From the NCBI GenBank assembly GCA_021793375.1, contig JAJYSY010000002.1:21745-85744 (forward strand): a stretch of 64,000 nt of DNA, in the 5' to 3' direction. Made by a program: the position numbers and the translations under genes. The DNA comes from Bacteroidota bacterium. Lineage in GTDB: Bacteria > Bacteroidota > Bacteroidia > Flavobacteriales > Flavobacteriaceae. This document shows, one piece after another, positions 34,898 through 44,128 of this stretch (position 1 is the stretch's first letter; each line of letters starts with the position of its first letter). The notes beneath the pieces were generated by a model that had not been told where the DNA came from, did no database searches, and worked only from the letters and a program-made list of their open reading frames with translations.

Positions 34898-35966
34898 GAA
34901 TATTCATCCTTCCTTTAAATGGCAAGGAAAAAAACTTACTCAAAAAGAAATCTTACAGCTTGCTCAAGAATTCTCTCTTGCCGATGAGGAATATCTTCAA
35001 CAAATCGGAGCTTTTTTTAAAGCTTGGTTTAATGAAAATCCATTAATCGAAGTACAAACTTCAGGTTCTACCGGAAAACCAAAAAAAATGAAAGTAAAAA
35101 AAGAATATATGCTAAATAGTGCTTTAGCTACGCAAGATTTTTTTGATTTACCGGAAAAAACCACAGCTTTATTATGTTTACCGGCAAGCTATATTGCCGG
35201 AAAATTAATGCTTGTCAGAGCTTTGTGTTTAGGCTGGGAATTAGATTTTGTAAAACCTCAAGCCAATCCTTTAGCTGTTTTTAAGAAAAAATATGATTTT
35301 TCTGCTTTTACACCCTATCAATTAACGCATTCCTTAGCAGATTTACCTCTTCTTAAAAAATTGATGGTTGGTGGTGGAGCTGTTTCAAATTCTTTATGGA
35401 GTAAAATTCAAAATGTTTCTACAGAAATTTATGAAACTTATGCTATGACAGAAACACTGACACATATTGCAGCAAGAAAAATCAACCATAATTCCAATGT
35501 AAAACTTCCTGCTTTTCAGCTTTTAAAAGATGTAGAAATCGATGTTGATGATAGAAGTTGCTTGATTATTAAAGCTCCAAAAGTTTCTAATGAAATAATT
35601 TTCACTAATGATATTGTAGAAATAGAAACCTCAACATCTTTTCGTTTAAAAGGTCGTTTTGATAATATTATCAACTCCGGCGGAATAAAAATAATTCCAG
35701 AAGAAATAGAAAATAAAATCAGTAAATTGATAAAAAATAGATTTTTCATTACCGGAATTCCTGATGATATTTTAGGAGAAAAATTGATCTTAGTTATAGA
35801 AAATCCGGATAAAAATCAACAAATAAATAGTATAGAAAAAGAATTAAAAAATTCTGCTGATTTAAAAAAATATGAAATTCCTAAAGAGATTTATTTGCTT
35901 TCAAATTTTGAAGAAACACACACCGGAAAAATAAATCAACCGGAAACGTTAAAGAAAATTTTATAA
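34887..35966 (+). CDS. menE: AMP-binding CoA ligase, o-succinylbenzoate-CoA ligase-like
   Basis: Adenylate-forming enzyme of 359 residues, shorter than the 450-550 of most ligases but usual for bacteroidete MenE. Motifs: the phosphate loop VQTSGSTGKPKKMKV at about residue 58, ETYAMTETLTH, the aspartate in LKGRFDNIINSGG, and the catalytic lysine in ETHTGKINQP near the end. It activates o-succinylbenzoate with ATP and CoA. Its place after menC supports this role. A bidirectional terminator follows three bases after the stop. Confidence 0.85.
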   Translation: MNYKNIHPSFKWQGKKLTQKEILQLAQEFSLADEEYLQQIGAFFKAWFNENPLIEVQTSGSTGKPKKMKVKKEYMLNSALATQDFFDLPEKTTALLCLPASYIAGKLMLVRALCLGWELDFVKPQANPLAVFKKKYDFSAFTPYQLTHSLADLPLLKKLMVGGGAVSNSLWSKIQNVSTEIYETYAMTETLTHIAARKINHNSNVKLPAFQLLKDVEIDVDDRSCLIIKAPKVSNEIIFTNDIVEIETSTSFRLKGRFDNIINSGGIKIIPEEIENKISKLIKNRFFITGIPDDILGEKLILVIENPDKNQQINSIEKELKNSADLKKYEIPKEIYLLSNFEETHTGKINQPETLKKIL

Positions 35967-35968
35967 AC

Positions 35969-36004
35969 AAAAAACCGAATAATTTAAAAATCATTCGGTT
36001 TTTT
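35969..36004. terminator. Bidirectional terminator between menE and the lipoprotein gene
   Basis: AAAAAACCGAAT pairs with ATTCGGTTTTTT around a 12-base loop. A run of A on the left and T on the right let it work on both strands, for the converging menE and lipoprotein genes. Confidence 0.9.
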
Positions 36005-36033
36005 ATAAATGTGTTTAAAGATTTTTTCAGTTT

Positions 36034-36543
36034 TTAAAATTCTTCTAAATCCAATCCATAGCTTTGTAAATCATCATACGTATCTATATGAATATCTGCA
36101 TCATTAGCCCAATCAGAAGGAAGAACTACAAATCTAAAAATCTGATTATCTGTAAAAATCGGATTTAAATTCGATAAATTAAAATCTCCATCAATCAACA
36201 ATTCCACATCATTTGCGGTGTGATTATACACATAACTTATAGTTCCCTCAGGCAAATAAAATTCTTGCGGAATTAAGCTGTAAGTATCTATTTGTCCGCC
36301 ATCATTTGCAGAAACAGTTTCCAATCGATAGACTAAAATAGCGTCAGAATCATATACCTCTATTCCATTAGGAATATCTACCACTGTAGAAAACATATTG
36401 GCTTGAGATTCATATCCGAAATTAACTTGTGCTTCAAAAGTTTGTCCTAATAAATTTATACCCGGATCACCTTTGTGTCCTCTTGGACCTCTACAAGCTA
36501 CTAAAGTAGTTAAAATAAAAATTGATAAGATTATTTTTCTCAT
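36034..36543 (-). CDS. Hypothetical lipoprotein with short collagen-like motif
   Basis: Lipoprotein of 169 residues: signal peptide with lipobox at LVAC (Cys17), then RGPRGHKGDPG, a short run of collagen-like G-x-y triplets, and a mostly beta domain with many aspartate and asparagine residues (IDGDFNLSNLNP). No catalytic motif recognised. Bacteroidete lipoproteins with this start are common and unstudied. It follows msrB with an 8-base gap on the same strand, so it is likely co-transcribed with it. Confidence 0.7.
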   Translation of the reverse strand: MRKIILSIFILTTLVACRGPRGHKGDPGINLLGQTFEAQVNFGYESQANMFSTVVDIPNGIEVYDSDAILVYRLETVSANDGGQIDTYSLIPQEFYLPEGTISYVYNHTANDVELLIDGDFNLSNLNPIFTDNQIFRFVVLPSDWANDADIHIDTYDDLQSYGLDLEEF

Positions 36544-36551
36544 AATATTAA

Positions 36552-36944
36552 TTATTGATTGTTTTTAAAATTTAAACTTACAGAATTTATACAAAACCGC
36601 TCTCCGGTTTCTGTTGGTCCATCCGGAAAAATATGCCCCAAATGTCCGTCACATTTTGCACAAAGCACTTCAGTTCTAATCATTCCAAAACTGGTATCTT
36701 TTTCATATTTCACACTTCCTTTAACCGCTTGATCAAAACTCGGCCAACCACAATCGCTTTCAAATTTTGCTTTGCTTTCAAATAATTTTTGTCCACAACC
36801 TGCACAAAAATACTCTCCTTTTTCAAAATGTAAGTTATATTTTCCGGTGTGTGGATATTCTGTTCCTTTCTCTCTTAACACCTCATATTGCTTTGGAGTT
36901 AAAGTTTCCTTCCACTCCTCTTCTGATTTATTTACTTTTTCCAT
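36552..36944 (-). CDS. msrB: Peptide-methionine (R)-S-oxide reductase
   Basis: Repairs oxidised methionine (R form) in proteins. 130 residues, complete family: zinc-binding cysteine pairs in YFCAGCGQKLF and VLCAKCDGHLGH, the strand CGWPSFDQ, and the active-site cysteine in RFCINSVSLNF. No signal peptide, so cytoplasmic. Starts the minus-strand pair with the lipoprotein gene. Confidence 0.94.
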   Translation of the reverse strand: MEKVNKSEEEWKETLTPKQYEVLREKGTEYPHTGKYNLHFEKGEYFCAGCGQKLFESKAKFESDCGWPSFDQAVKGSVKYEKDTSFGMIRTEVLCAKCDGHLGHIFPDGPTETGERFCINSVSLNFKNNQ

Positions 36945-37076
36945 AAAATTATTTTCTAATTTTTAAAGGTAAGAATTTTACCTTAATAACAATGTTAGCA
37001 ACAACTATTCCAATTACTATTAAATGATAAAAAACTTAATTTTATCTTATTTGAAATAAAGTTATCAAATAAAAAG

Positions 37077-37084
37077 TATTTTTG
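37077..37084 (+). promoter_or_regulatory. -7 promoter box of the M48 protease gene
   Basis: TATTTTTG agrees with TAnnTTTG; a TTG at 37051-37053 lies 23 bases upstream as a possible -33 element. The box ends 27 bases before the ATG at 37112. Confidence 0.5.
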
Positions 37085-37111
37085 TTAGTTGAATAATTAA
37101 TATAGTATATC

Positions 37112-37927
37112 ATGAATTCACCCAAGGTTTTAATTATTTTATTTGTTTTAGTTTTTCTTTCTGCTTGTCAAACTAATCCTTTCACCGGAAAAAAAGATTT
37201 GGCTTTAATTTCTAATTCAGAATTATTTCCGATGTCTTTTCAACAATATGATGAAGTTTTAAGCGAAAGTAAAGTCATTAAAAACACCAAAGAAGCAAAT
37301 TTAGTTCGTTCTGTAGGAGAAAAAATAGCTCGTGCAGCAGAGCAATATTTAAATGCAGAAGGAGAAAGCGGATATTTAAAAGATTATAAATGGGAATATC
37401 ATCTCATTGAAAGCGATCAAATTAACGCTTGGTGTATGCCCGGCGGAAAAATTGCAGTTTACACCGGAATTTTACCTATCACTCAAGATGAAGCCGGATT
37501 AGCAGTAGTAATGGGTCATGAAGTAGCACACGCTTTACTTAATCATGGACAACGCCGAATGAGCCAAGATCAACTCACACAATTAGCCGGAGCCGCAGGA
37601 AGTGCCGCAATGGGAAGTTCTGAAAATGCAAAACTTTTTAACCAAGCTTTCGGAATTGGAAGTCAAGTTGGAATAGCTTTACCTTTCAGCAGAAAATTTG
37701 AAAACCAAGCTGATGAATTAGGCTTAAAATTAATGGCTATTGCCGGATATAATCCTATTGCAGGAGTACATTTATGGGAACGCATGAGCCAAGCCAGCGG
37801 AGGAGGAAATTCTTCTGAATTTTTAAGTACTCACCCTTCTAACCAAACTCGAATCAATAAAATAAGTTCACAAGTGGAAGACGCAAAAGCTTTGGCCAGA
37901 AAATTTGGAGTAACAAGTTTCAAATAA
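37112..37927 (+). CDS. M48-family periplasmic metalloprotease lipoprotein
   Basis: Lipoprotein of 271 residues (lipobox LSAC near residue 19) with the zinc-protease motif GHEVAHALLNHG at about residues 134-145. The third ligand is the glutamate in FENQADELGLKLM. It resembles LoiP/YcaL of E. coli and other single-domain M48 proteases that degrade misassembled outer-membrane proteins. The C-terminal LSTHPSNQTRINKIS is family-typical. Alone in its unit, with a promoter box upstream. Confidence 0.9.
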   Translation: MNSPKVLIILFVLVFLSACQTNPFTGKKDLALISNSELFPMSFQQYDEVLSESKVIKNTKEANLVRSVGEKIARAAEQYLNAEGESGYLKDYKWEYHLIESDQINAWCMPGGKIAVYTGILPITQDEAGLAVVMGHEVAHALLNHGQRRMSQDQLTQLAGAAGSAAMGSSENAKLFNQAFGIGSQVGIALPFSRKFENQADELGLKLMAIAGYNPIAGVHLWERMSQASGGGNSSEFLSTHPSNQTRINKISSQVEDAKALARKFGVTSFK

Positions 37928-38082
37928 TTCTTGAAAGAATCATATTAATATTGATTTTTTATTTAATTAAACTTATAAATTAATATAATTGATTTAATCA
38001 AAATTAATAAATCATAAAGAAATAACTTGGTAATTCCAATTAGATTACATGAAAAATATACTATTTTGGATAAGAACAAAAA

Positions 38083-38544
38083 TTATAAATACAACTTATA
38101 AGCCCAAGTAAATGAAGTAGAAACAGCTTCGTTAAAAGGATTTCTCTGCGGATGATATTTTCGTGTATGATATGCTGCTCCTAAACTGGTATGAAGTTTT
38201 AATTTTTTATTTGTAAAAAGAGGAAATTCTACAAAAGGCATAGCCGAAACTCCAAATCCTAAATTTTCTTGATTTCCAAAATCGGAAAATCCAATTGAAA
38301 ATCCGGTTTTTATCCCTTTTAATCGCTGCGCCCATTCTTGTTGTTTTTCCTCATGATATTTCCCTACGCTAAAACTCAATTGTTTTTTTAGTTTCTTTTC
38401 CGGAAAATTTTCATTGGATTTATTCATCCATCCTAACATAAACTCTGAAGTAAGCTGTAAAGGTTTTGCTGATTTCTGCGAAAAATCTTGGGCGTAAAAT
38501 AACATTGGAAAAATAATAAAAAGAACTCCAAAATAATTTCTCAC
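38083..38544 (-). CDS. Truncated acyloxyacyl hydrolase-like outer-membrane protein
   Basis: 153 residues with signal peptide (to about residue 18, LFYAQ). The body, in particular LSFSVGKYHEEKQQEWAQRL, GISIG-type strands and LHTSLGAAYHTRKYHP, resembles the N-terminal half of bacteroidete acyloxyacyl hydrolases (PagL-like lipid A deacylases, about twice this length). The reading ends at a TAA (38083-38085), and the following sequence shows no recognisable continuation in any frame. It therefore looks like a truncated gene or a short variant; enzymatic activity is unlikely because the C-terminal catalytic strands are absent. Confidence 0.5.
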   Translation of the reverse strand: MRNYFGVLFIIFPMLFYAQDFSQKSAKPLQLTSEFMLGWMNKSNENFPEKKLKKQLSFSVGKYHEEKQQEWAQRLKGIKTGFSIGFSDFGNQENLGFGVSAMPFVEFPLFTNKKLKLHTSLGAAYHTRKYHPQRNPFNEAVSTSFTWAYKLYL

Positions 38545-38730
38545 TTCAAGTATTGTTAAAATTAAAAATCCTACAAATGTTTATATTATTAACAAATTTA
38601 GCAATTATTCACATTTATGAAAATAATCTTCTTTATCAAAACTATTTTCTTCAAAAAAATGGAAAATCCTCCTACAAAGTTTTATTTTTACCCTTATTTC
38701 TTATCAAATTTTTCAAAAGAAATCTTTTAT

Positions 38731-40725
38731 ATGAATACTGAAAAACAAATCAATGACCTGCGTAAAGAATTAGAAGAGCATAATTACAAATATTATGTTT
38801 TAGATAATCCGAGTATTTCGGATTATGATTTCGATATGAAATTAAAAGAATTACAACAATTAGAACAAGCTCACCCTGAGTTTTACGATCCCAACTCTCC
38901 AACTCAACGCGTGGGTGGCCAGGTTATTAAAGGTTTTGAAACGATCAGACACCAATATCCGATGTATTCACTTTCCAATTCTTATTCTAAAGAAGAATTA
39001 GAGGATTGGGAAAAAAGAATTGAAAAATTAACCGATCAAAAAATAGAATTCACTTGTGAATTAAAATATGATGGGGCTTCTATCAGCTTATCTTATGAAA
39101 ATGGCGAATTGGTTAGAGCAGTTACGCGCGGAGACGGCATTCAAGGAGATGATGTTACGCATAATGTCAGGACAATTCGCTCAGTTCCTTTAAAATTAAA
39201 AGGAGATTATCCTGAAAAATTTGATATCAGAGGAGAAATCGTTTTACCTTTTGAAGGATTTTCTCAACTCAACGCAGAACGGGTAAAAAACGGAGAAGAA
39301 CCTTATGCAAATCCAAGAAATACTGCTTCGGGAAGTTTAAAGTTACAAGACAGTTCTGAAACTGCTAAACGTCCTTTAGATTGTTTGGTTTTTAGTATTA
39401 TAGGAGAAGATTTACCTTTTAAAACGCAATATGAAGGGTTGAAAAAAGCCCGTGAATGGGGGTTTAAAATTCCCGAAGAAGCTGTTTTAGTTTCTGATGT
39501 TGAAGGAATTATGAAATTTTTAAATCATTGGGATGAACACCGACATGAACTTCCGTATGAAACAGACGGAGTTGTGGTAAAAGTTAATGCTATTGAACAG
39601 CAAGATGAGTTGGGTTATACCGCAAAAGCACCAAGATGGGCGATGGCTTATAAATTTAAAGCTGAACAAGCTTCTACCATACTGAAAAAAATAACTTATC
39701 AAGTTGGCCGAACAGGAGCCATTACTCCAGTTGCCAATTTAAAAGGTGTCCAATTGGCCGGAACCACTGTAAAAAGAGCTTCTTTGCATAATGCTGATCA
39801 GATTGAAAAACTGGATGTGCGCGAAGGAGATACTGTTTTTGTGGAAAAAGGCGGAGAAATTATTCCTAAAATTGTAGGCGTAGATTTCAAAAAAAGAAAT
39901 CCTAATTCCGCTCCCACAAAATATATTACCCATTGCCCGGAATGCGAAACAGAACTAATTCGCGCTGAAGGAGAAGCTTTGCATTATTGTCCGAATTCTG
40001 CAGCTTGCCCTCCACAAGTAAAAGGAAGAATTGCTCATTTCATTTCCAGAAAAGCAATGGATATTTCCGGATTAGGTGCAGAAACAGTAAATTTATTAGT
40101 CAATGAAAAACTGATTAATAATTATGCAGATTTATACGAATTAAAAAAAGAACAAATCCTACCTTTAGAACGCATGGCAGAAAAATCTGCTGAAAATTTA
40201 ATCAATGGAATTGAGGAATCTAAAAAAATTCCTTTTGAAAGAGTTTTATATGCTTTAGGAATTCGTTTTGTGGGAGAAACTGTTGCCAAAAAATTAGCTT
40301 TTCATTATAAAAGTATAGAAAATATAAAACTTCAACCTGCTGAGAAATTAGTGGAAGTAGATGATATTGGCGAAAGAATTGCAGAAAGTGTGGTTGCTTT
40401 TTTTGAAGTAGAAGACAATTTAGAAATCATCAATAGGTTAAAAAATTATGGTGTACAAATGGAAATTTCTGAAGAGGAATTAGAAAATCAAACTGAAATT
40501 TTAAAAGGAAAAACCATTGTAATCACCGGAAGTTTTGAAAAACACTCCAGAAAAGAACTCAAACAAATGATTGAAGACAACGGAGGAAAAAACACCGGAT
40601 CGATTTCTAAAAATACAGATTATTTATTGGCAGGAGAAAAAATTGGTCCCAGTAAAAAGAAAAAAGCTGAAGATTTGGGAATTCCTTTTATTTCTGAAGA
40701 TGAATTTATTGAAATGCTGAAATAA
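38731..40725 (+). CDS. ligA: NAD-dependent DNA ligase
   Basis: Seals nicks in DNA during replication and repair; 664 residues from ATG 38731. An in-frame ATG at 38617 would add 38 residues (MKIIFFIKTIFFKKMEN...) rich in phenylalanine and unlike any LigA; the true start reads MNTEKQINDLRKELEEHNYK. Domains in order: Ia, adenylation domain with the lysine in CELKYDGASISL, OB fold, zinc finger (CPECETELIRAEGEALHYC then CPNSAACP), helix-hairpin-helix repeats and a C-terminal BRCT domain (KGKTIVITGSFEKHSRKEL). Followed after nine bases by an SMR transporter gene. Confidence 0.96.
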   Translation: MNTEKQINDLRKELEEHNYKYYVLDNPSISDYDFDMKLKELQQLEQAHPEFYDPNSPTQRVGGQVIKGFETIRHQYPMYSLSNSYSKEELEDWEKRIEKLTDQKIEFTCELKYDGASISLSYENGELVRAVTRGDGIQGDDVTHNVRTIRSVPLKLKGDYPEKFDIRGEIVLPFEGFSQLNAERVKNGEEPYANPRNTASGSLKLQDSSETAKRPLDCLVFSIIGEDLPFKTQYEGLKKAREWGFKIPEEAVLVSDVEGIMKFLNHWDEHRHELPYETDGVVVKVNAIEQQDELGYTAKAPRWAMAYKFKAEQASTILKKITYQVGRTGAITPVANLKGVQLAGTTVKRASLHNADQIEKLDVREGDTVFVEKGGEIIPKIVGVDFKKRNPNSAPTKYITHCPECETELIRAEGEALHYCPNSAACPPQVKGRIAHFISRKAMDISGLGAETVNLLVNEKLINNYADLYELKKEQILPLERMAEKSAENLINGIEESKKIPFERVLYALGIRFVGETVAKKLAFHYKSIENIKLQPAEKLVEVDDIGERIAESVVAFFEVEDNLEIINRLKNYGVQMEISEEELENQTEILKGKTIVITGSFEKHSRKELKQMIEDNGGKNTGSISKNTDYLLAGEKIGPSKKKKAEDLGIPFISEDEFIEMLK

Positions 40726-40734
40726 GATTGATAT

Positions 40735-41061
40735 ATGAAATATTTGTTTTTAGCTTTAGCTATTATTTTTGAAGTCATCGGATCAAGTTTTGTAAAATTA
40801 TCAGAAGGATTTACAAAATTGATTCCCACTTCCATAACTATAGTAGCTTATGTCATCAGTTTTTATTTTTTTTCACAAACTTTAAAAAGTTTACCTTTAG
40901 GGGTTGCTTATGCTATTTGGGGAGGTTTGGGAATTGTTTTAACCGCAGTGATTTCTGTAGTGTTTTTTAAACAATCTATAGATTTTCCGGCTATTTTAGG
41001 AATTTTACTTATTGTTTCAGGAGTGATTATTATGAATGTTTTTTCTAAAACAATGAGTTGA
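40735..41061 (+). CDS. SMR-family multidrug efflux protein
   Basis: Small multidrug resistance transporter of 108 residues with four membrane helices. The essential glutamate sits in helix 1 (LALAIIFEVIGSSFVKLSEG), and SLPLGVAYAIWGGLGIV is the family signature; the length equals that of EmrE. Exports cationic compounds with proton exchange. Nine bases after ligA in the same direction, probably read through from it. Confidence 0.92.
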   Translation: MKYLFLALAIIFEVIGSSFVKLSEGFTKLIPTSITIVAYVISFYFFSQTLKSLPLGVAYAIWGGLGIVLTAVISVVFFKQSIDFPAILGILLIVSGVIIMNVFSKTMS

Positions 41062-41649
41062 TTATTTTTTTGATTGGATAAAAGATTTTATTTCTTCTAT
41101 ATTTAACGTTATGCTAAACCCTAAACTCATAAAAATCATCCAAGAAATTAAATAAGAAGCAAATTTCTCTACTCCAAATTGAAGAAATTCTGCTTTTGAA
41201 AATATTTGCATTACCAAAACCACAAGAATATAACACAAAGATAAAATGAAATAACCTACTCTTCTTCTTTCCATAGCATATAAAAAAGTGGAAAAATAAA
41301 ACAACAACAATGCGGCTAAATATCCGCCTAAGGTGACCAAAATAATTCCTGACAAAGCAAAATATTCTTCATCAGCCAAAGTAAAACTCTGTACAAAATC
41401 ATCTGAAATATAAGTTACAATCGCCAGGCCTAAAAAAACTGCGTAAGTTTGTATTATAGAAAAGAATATTCCTAAAAACTTTGAATTTGTTTTTAGCTTT
41501 TTATAATTTACCAAACTAACAGATGATGCAAAAACCATTGGAAGATACCATAAAGCTTCTCCTATAACAGGAATTATCAAAACTGTTATCACAACTATTA
41601 AAGGACTGAGTAAACTTCTCCACATAATTTTAAAATTGTTTTTCTTCAA
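41062..41649 (-). CDS. Multi-pass membrane protein, unknown function
   Basis: 195 residues with five or six membrane segments (about 13-45, 56-76, 88-118, 125-147, 160-180). No family signature recognised. It overlaps the upstream YceI-like gene by 20 bases, so it is the last member of the YceI-porin operon and probably serves it. A quinone- or cytochrome b-like role is conceivable given YceI partners in other bacteria, but no haem-binding histidines were seen. Confidence 0.6.
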   Translation of the reverse strand: MKKNNFKIMWRSLLSPLIVVITVLIIPVIGEALWYLPMVFASSVSLVNYKKLKTNSKFLGIFFSIIQTYAVFLGLAIVTYISDDFVQSFTLADEEYFALSGIILVTLGGYLAALLLFYFSTFLYAMERRRVGYFILSLCYILVVLVMQIFSKAEFLQFGVEKFASYLISWMIFMSLGFSITLNIEEIKSFIQSKK

Positions 41650-42172
41650 TTCTTAATAGAATCGCAAGCTTTATCTCCTCTTCTATTTTAATTGCTCCTC
41701 CTAATTTTTTAGGTGGAGTAAGATCAAAATCACTAAAAGTCAAATCGACATTTCCGGTTAATTCCTGCGCTTCTTTTTTTAAAGTTAAGCGTTCTATGGT
41801 TTTTTCCTTTCCGGCTATTTTCAAATATAAATCAAACTCATATTCTTCATCTGTTTTTGGAGAAACTTGAAGTAATTTAAAGTAAACTTCAGGAAATTCT
41901 TTGTGTTTTAATGTTTTTCTAAAATCTTTGTTGAGCAAAAAATTTCCACACTTAAAATCTACCACAGGAACGTGGTAAGCAAATCCTTTTTCTTGATTAA
42001 AAAAAAGCGTGTCTTTAATCTTTAACTTATAATCACATTCAAATTTTCCGATTGATGTTTTTCCTTTAACTGTAAACTTCCCAGAAGTTAATTGTAGAGA
42101 AGAATCTTTTTCGGTATCAGTGGTAAAACCTACAAATGTGATTAATAATATTAACAGACTAAAAACACGCAT
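41630..42172 (-). CDS. YceI-like exported protein (second copy)
   Basis: 180 residues with a signal peptide (residues about 1-19). It has the YceI/lipocalin-like build: GKFTVKGKTSIGKFECDYKLKI at the start of the mature chain, LNKDFRKTLKHKEFPEVYFKL in the middle and VDLTFSDFDLTPPKKLGGAIKI at the end, the latter nearly the same as in the YceI protein at 43515 (MTDFDMTPPKALMG). YceI proteins bind polyisoprenoids in the periplasm. More divergent than the first copy. Third gene of the operon. Confidence 0.75.
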   Translation of the reverse strand: MRVFSLLILLITFVGFTTDTEKDSSLQLTSGKFTVKGKTSIGKFECDYKLKIKDTLFFNQEKGFAYHVPVVDFKCGNFLLNKDFRKTLKHKEFPEVYFKLLQVSPKTDEEYEFDLYLKIAGKEKTIERLTLKKEAQELTGNVDLTFSDFDLTPPKKLGGAIKIEEEIKLAILLRIEEKQF

Positions 42173-42197
42173 ATAAAAGTTTTAATCTAAGTTTTTA

Positions 42198-43478
42198 TTA
42201 GAAAGAAATAGCTGCTTCAAGTACAAACCCTTTGAATTTTCCTTCGTGCAGGGTTGGGGTTTGGTCATAACCATCATATTTTTGATGAACATATTCTGCT
42301 TTCATCATAATATTATCTGTTAAGAACATTCCGCCTCCAATATTAAAACGAGTGATTTTAATATCTTCTCCTGAAGCTAAATCTGCATCAACCATATTAT
42401 AACGTCCTCCTACATAAAAGTCATCATTTTTTCCAAAACGATAAATCAGATCTGTAGCAAACTGAAAAGCATCTCTTGTTTTAGTTTCTGCATTAGTTTT
42501 TCCTTTAGATAATTCTATTGTACTAAACCATTCTAAACCTTGATATTTCACAAAAGGGTTGATCATAAAAGCAGTTACTTCATTGCTAAATCCGGGGTCA
42601 AATCTTCCTGATCTGAAATTTCCGTCAGAAGATGCATCCGGCATTTCCATTACATAATAATATCTTGATCCTGCTCTATCTCCGCTATATAACCAAACCG
42701 CTTCACTTTTTGCAGTGTGATACATAGATCCGGTTAATCTTAATCTCAAATCCTCATTAATTTGTTTGTCATATCCAAGTTTTAATAAAGTTGATGGACT
42801 TGTTCCGGTTTTAGCATCTTGATTTAATCTACCATTACTAATTCCTGCCATAGCTAACCAACCATTATTTCTGTAATATACTTCAGCTCCAACTTCTGTA
42901 GTAAACCCATCCATAATATAGTTTCCTACAAATGGGTTATTGATTGTTAAAGCGTTATCAGATCTTCTGAAGTGTGCATCACCGTAGTTATTTTCCATAT
43001 GTCCAAACTTCAGTGTTACTTTATTCATGATATCTTCTAAGAATCCTTTTTTGATAAAATCTAATTTATCAACTGTAATATATCCCCCTTTAACATAAGG
43101 TTCCGGGTGATGTCTTGAAGATAAATAAGTCAAAAGATTTAAATTAATTCCATCATAAAGACGAACATCAATATTTAAGTTAGCTGTAGCCAAGTTAAAG
43201 TTATTTCCAAGGTCGAACAATTCTTGTTGTCCACTATTTTCATGACTTAACGCTTGAAATTGCAAGGCGAAAGCTCCACCTAATCTCATATATACATCTT
43301 TAGATGTGCTGGTGGTGTCTTTTTCTGGTTCAAAAACATTTATTCCGTTTTTATCTGAGGCTCTCCAGTTTTTGATTTCTCCGTCTTTTCCAAGACCAAT
43401 GTGATCTTTAATTTTCTGTGCTTGGCTTACGTAAGAAAATCCTACCAAAGCAGCCATTAACAACATGATTTTTCGCAT
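42198..43478 (-). CDS. Porin-like outer-membrane protein
   Basis: Beta-barrel protein of 426 residues with signal peptide (to about residue 20, SYVSQAQ). Early mature segment HIGLGKDGEIKNWRASDKNG, then KDVYMRLGGAFALQFQAL and a C-terminal strand GKFKGFVLEAAISF, suggest a barrel of the phosphate-selective-porin-like group. Central member of the YceI operon; passage of a YceI ligand or substrate is a natural hypothesis. Not obviously related to the porin at 5407 beyond the fold. Confidence 0.72.
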   Translation of the reverse strand: MRKIMLLMAALVGFSYVSQAQKIKDHIGLGKDGEIKNWRASDKNGINVFEPEKDTTSTSKDVYMRLGGAFALQFQALSHENSGQQELFDLGNNFNLATANLNIDVRLYDGINLNLLTYLSSRHHPEPYVKGGYITVDKLDFIKKGFLEDIMNKVTLKFGHMENNYGDAHFRRSDNALTINNPFVGNYIMDGFTTEVGAEVYYRNNGWLAMAGISNGRLNQDAKTGTSPSTLLKLGYDKQINEDLRLRLTGSMYHTAKSEAVWLYSGDRAGSRYYYVMEMPDASSDGNFRSGRFDPGFSNEVTAFMINPFVKYQGLEWFSTIELSKGKTNAETKTRDAFQFATDLIYRFGKNDDFYVGGRYNMVDADLASGEDIKITRFNIGGGMFLTDNIMMKAEYVHQKYDGYDQTPTLHEGKFKGFVLEAAISF

Positions 43479-43514
43479 AATAATATTTGTTTTTTAGTTT
43501 TTTTATATTTTTTA

Positions 43515-44078
43515 TTATTTAAATTTTACATCGAAAGAGATTTTCACTTCATCTCCTGCTTTTACAGTTCCCATTAAAGCTTTAGGCGGAGTCATGTCAA
43601 AATCTGTCATCTTAAGTTCTACTTCTCCTTTCAATCCGTAGCTTCCGGAAGCTGAAGTTTCTTGGGCAGTTATACTTACATTTTTTGTAGCTCCTGCTAT
43701 TTCAAAAACTCCATTAAGAATCCAGTTATCTCCGGATTTCTCTGCATTATTTAAAGTGAAAATTACATTTTTATGTTTTTTAGTTTTCAAAGCTTCATAA
43801 GCTTTTTTATCCATAGCTTTTTTTCCACTTTTAATGCTTTCTGCAGGCATTTTCACTTCTACTTTGTGAATTTCTGTCAACTTTCCATCTGCCACAACAG
43901 CTTGCATATTTCCTGTTGCTTCTGTAGAAGGCATTTCCCAATCATGTAAAGAAGAAGTTCCTGAAACTTCTAACTTCGGATTGGCTTGTAATTGAAAAGT
44001 TTCTTGTGCAAATCCTAATTGAATTGCAAATACAAATAGCGTGAATACAAATAGTTGTTTTAAAAATAGTTTATTCAT
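43515..44078 (-). CDS. YceI-family exported protein
   Basis: 187 residues from ATG 44078 (MNKLFLKQLFVFTLFVFAIQ, a clean signal peptide); an ATG at 44105 adds nine unfavourable residues. Mature part: NPKLEVSGTSSLHDWEMPS, GKKAMDKKAYEALKTKKHKN and VELKMTDFDMTPPKALMG, the conserved YceI features. YceI proteins are periplasmic lipid- or isoprenoid-binding proteins, often induced by stress. First gene of the leftward operon YceI-porin-YceI-membrane protein. A perfect inverted repeat lies 50 bases upstream and overlaps a likely -33 element. Confidence 0.88.
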   Translation of the reverse strand: MNKLFLKQLFVFTLFVFAIQLGFAQETFQLQANPKLEVSGTSSLHDWEMPSTEATGNMQAVVADGKLTEIHKVEVKMPAESIKSGKKAMDKKAYEALKTKKHKNVIFTLNNAEKSGDNWILNGVFEIAGATKNVSITAQETSASGSYGLKGEVELKMTDFDMTPPKALMGTVKAGDEVKISFDVKFK

Positions 44079-44128
44079 AACCCTTGTTTTTTGATTTCGA
44101 TACAAAGAACCGACTTTTGTTAAAACTA

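Noticed and set aside
38617..38730. N-terminal extension of LigA
   Set aside because: The 38 additional residues are phenylalanine-rich and not LigA-like; MNTEKQIND at 38731 is the normal start.
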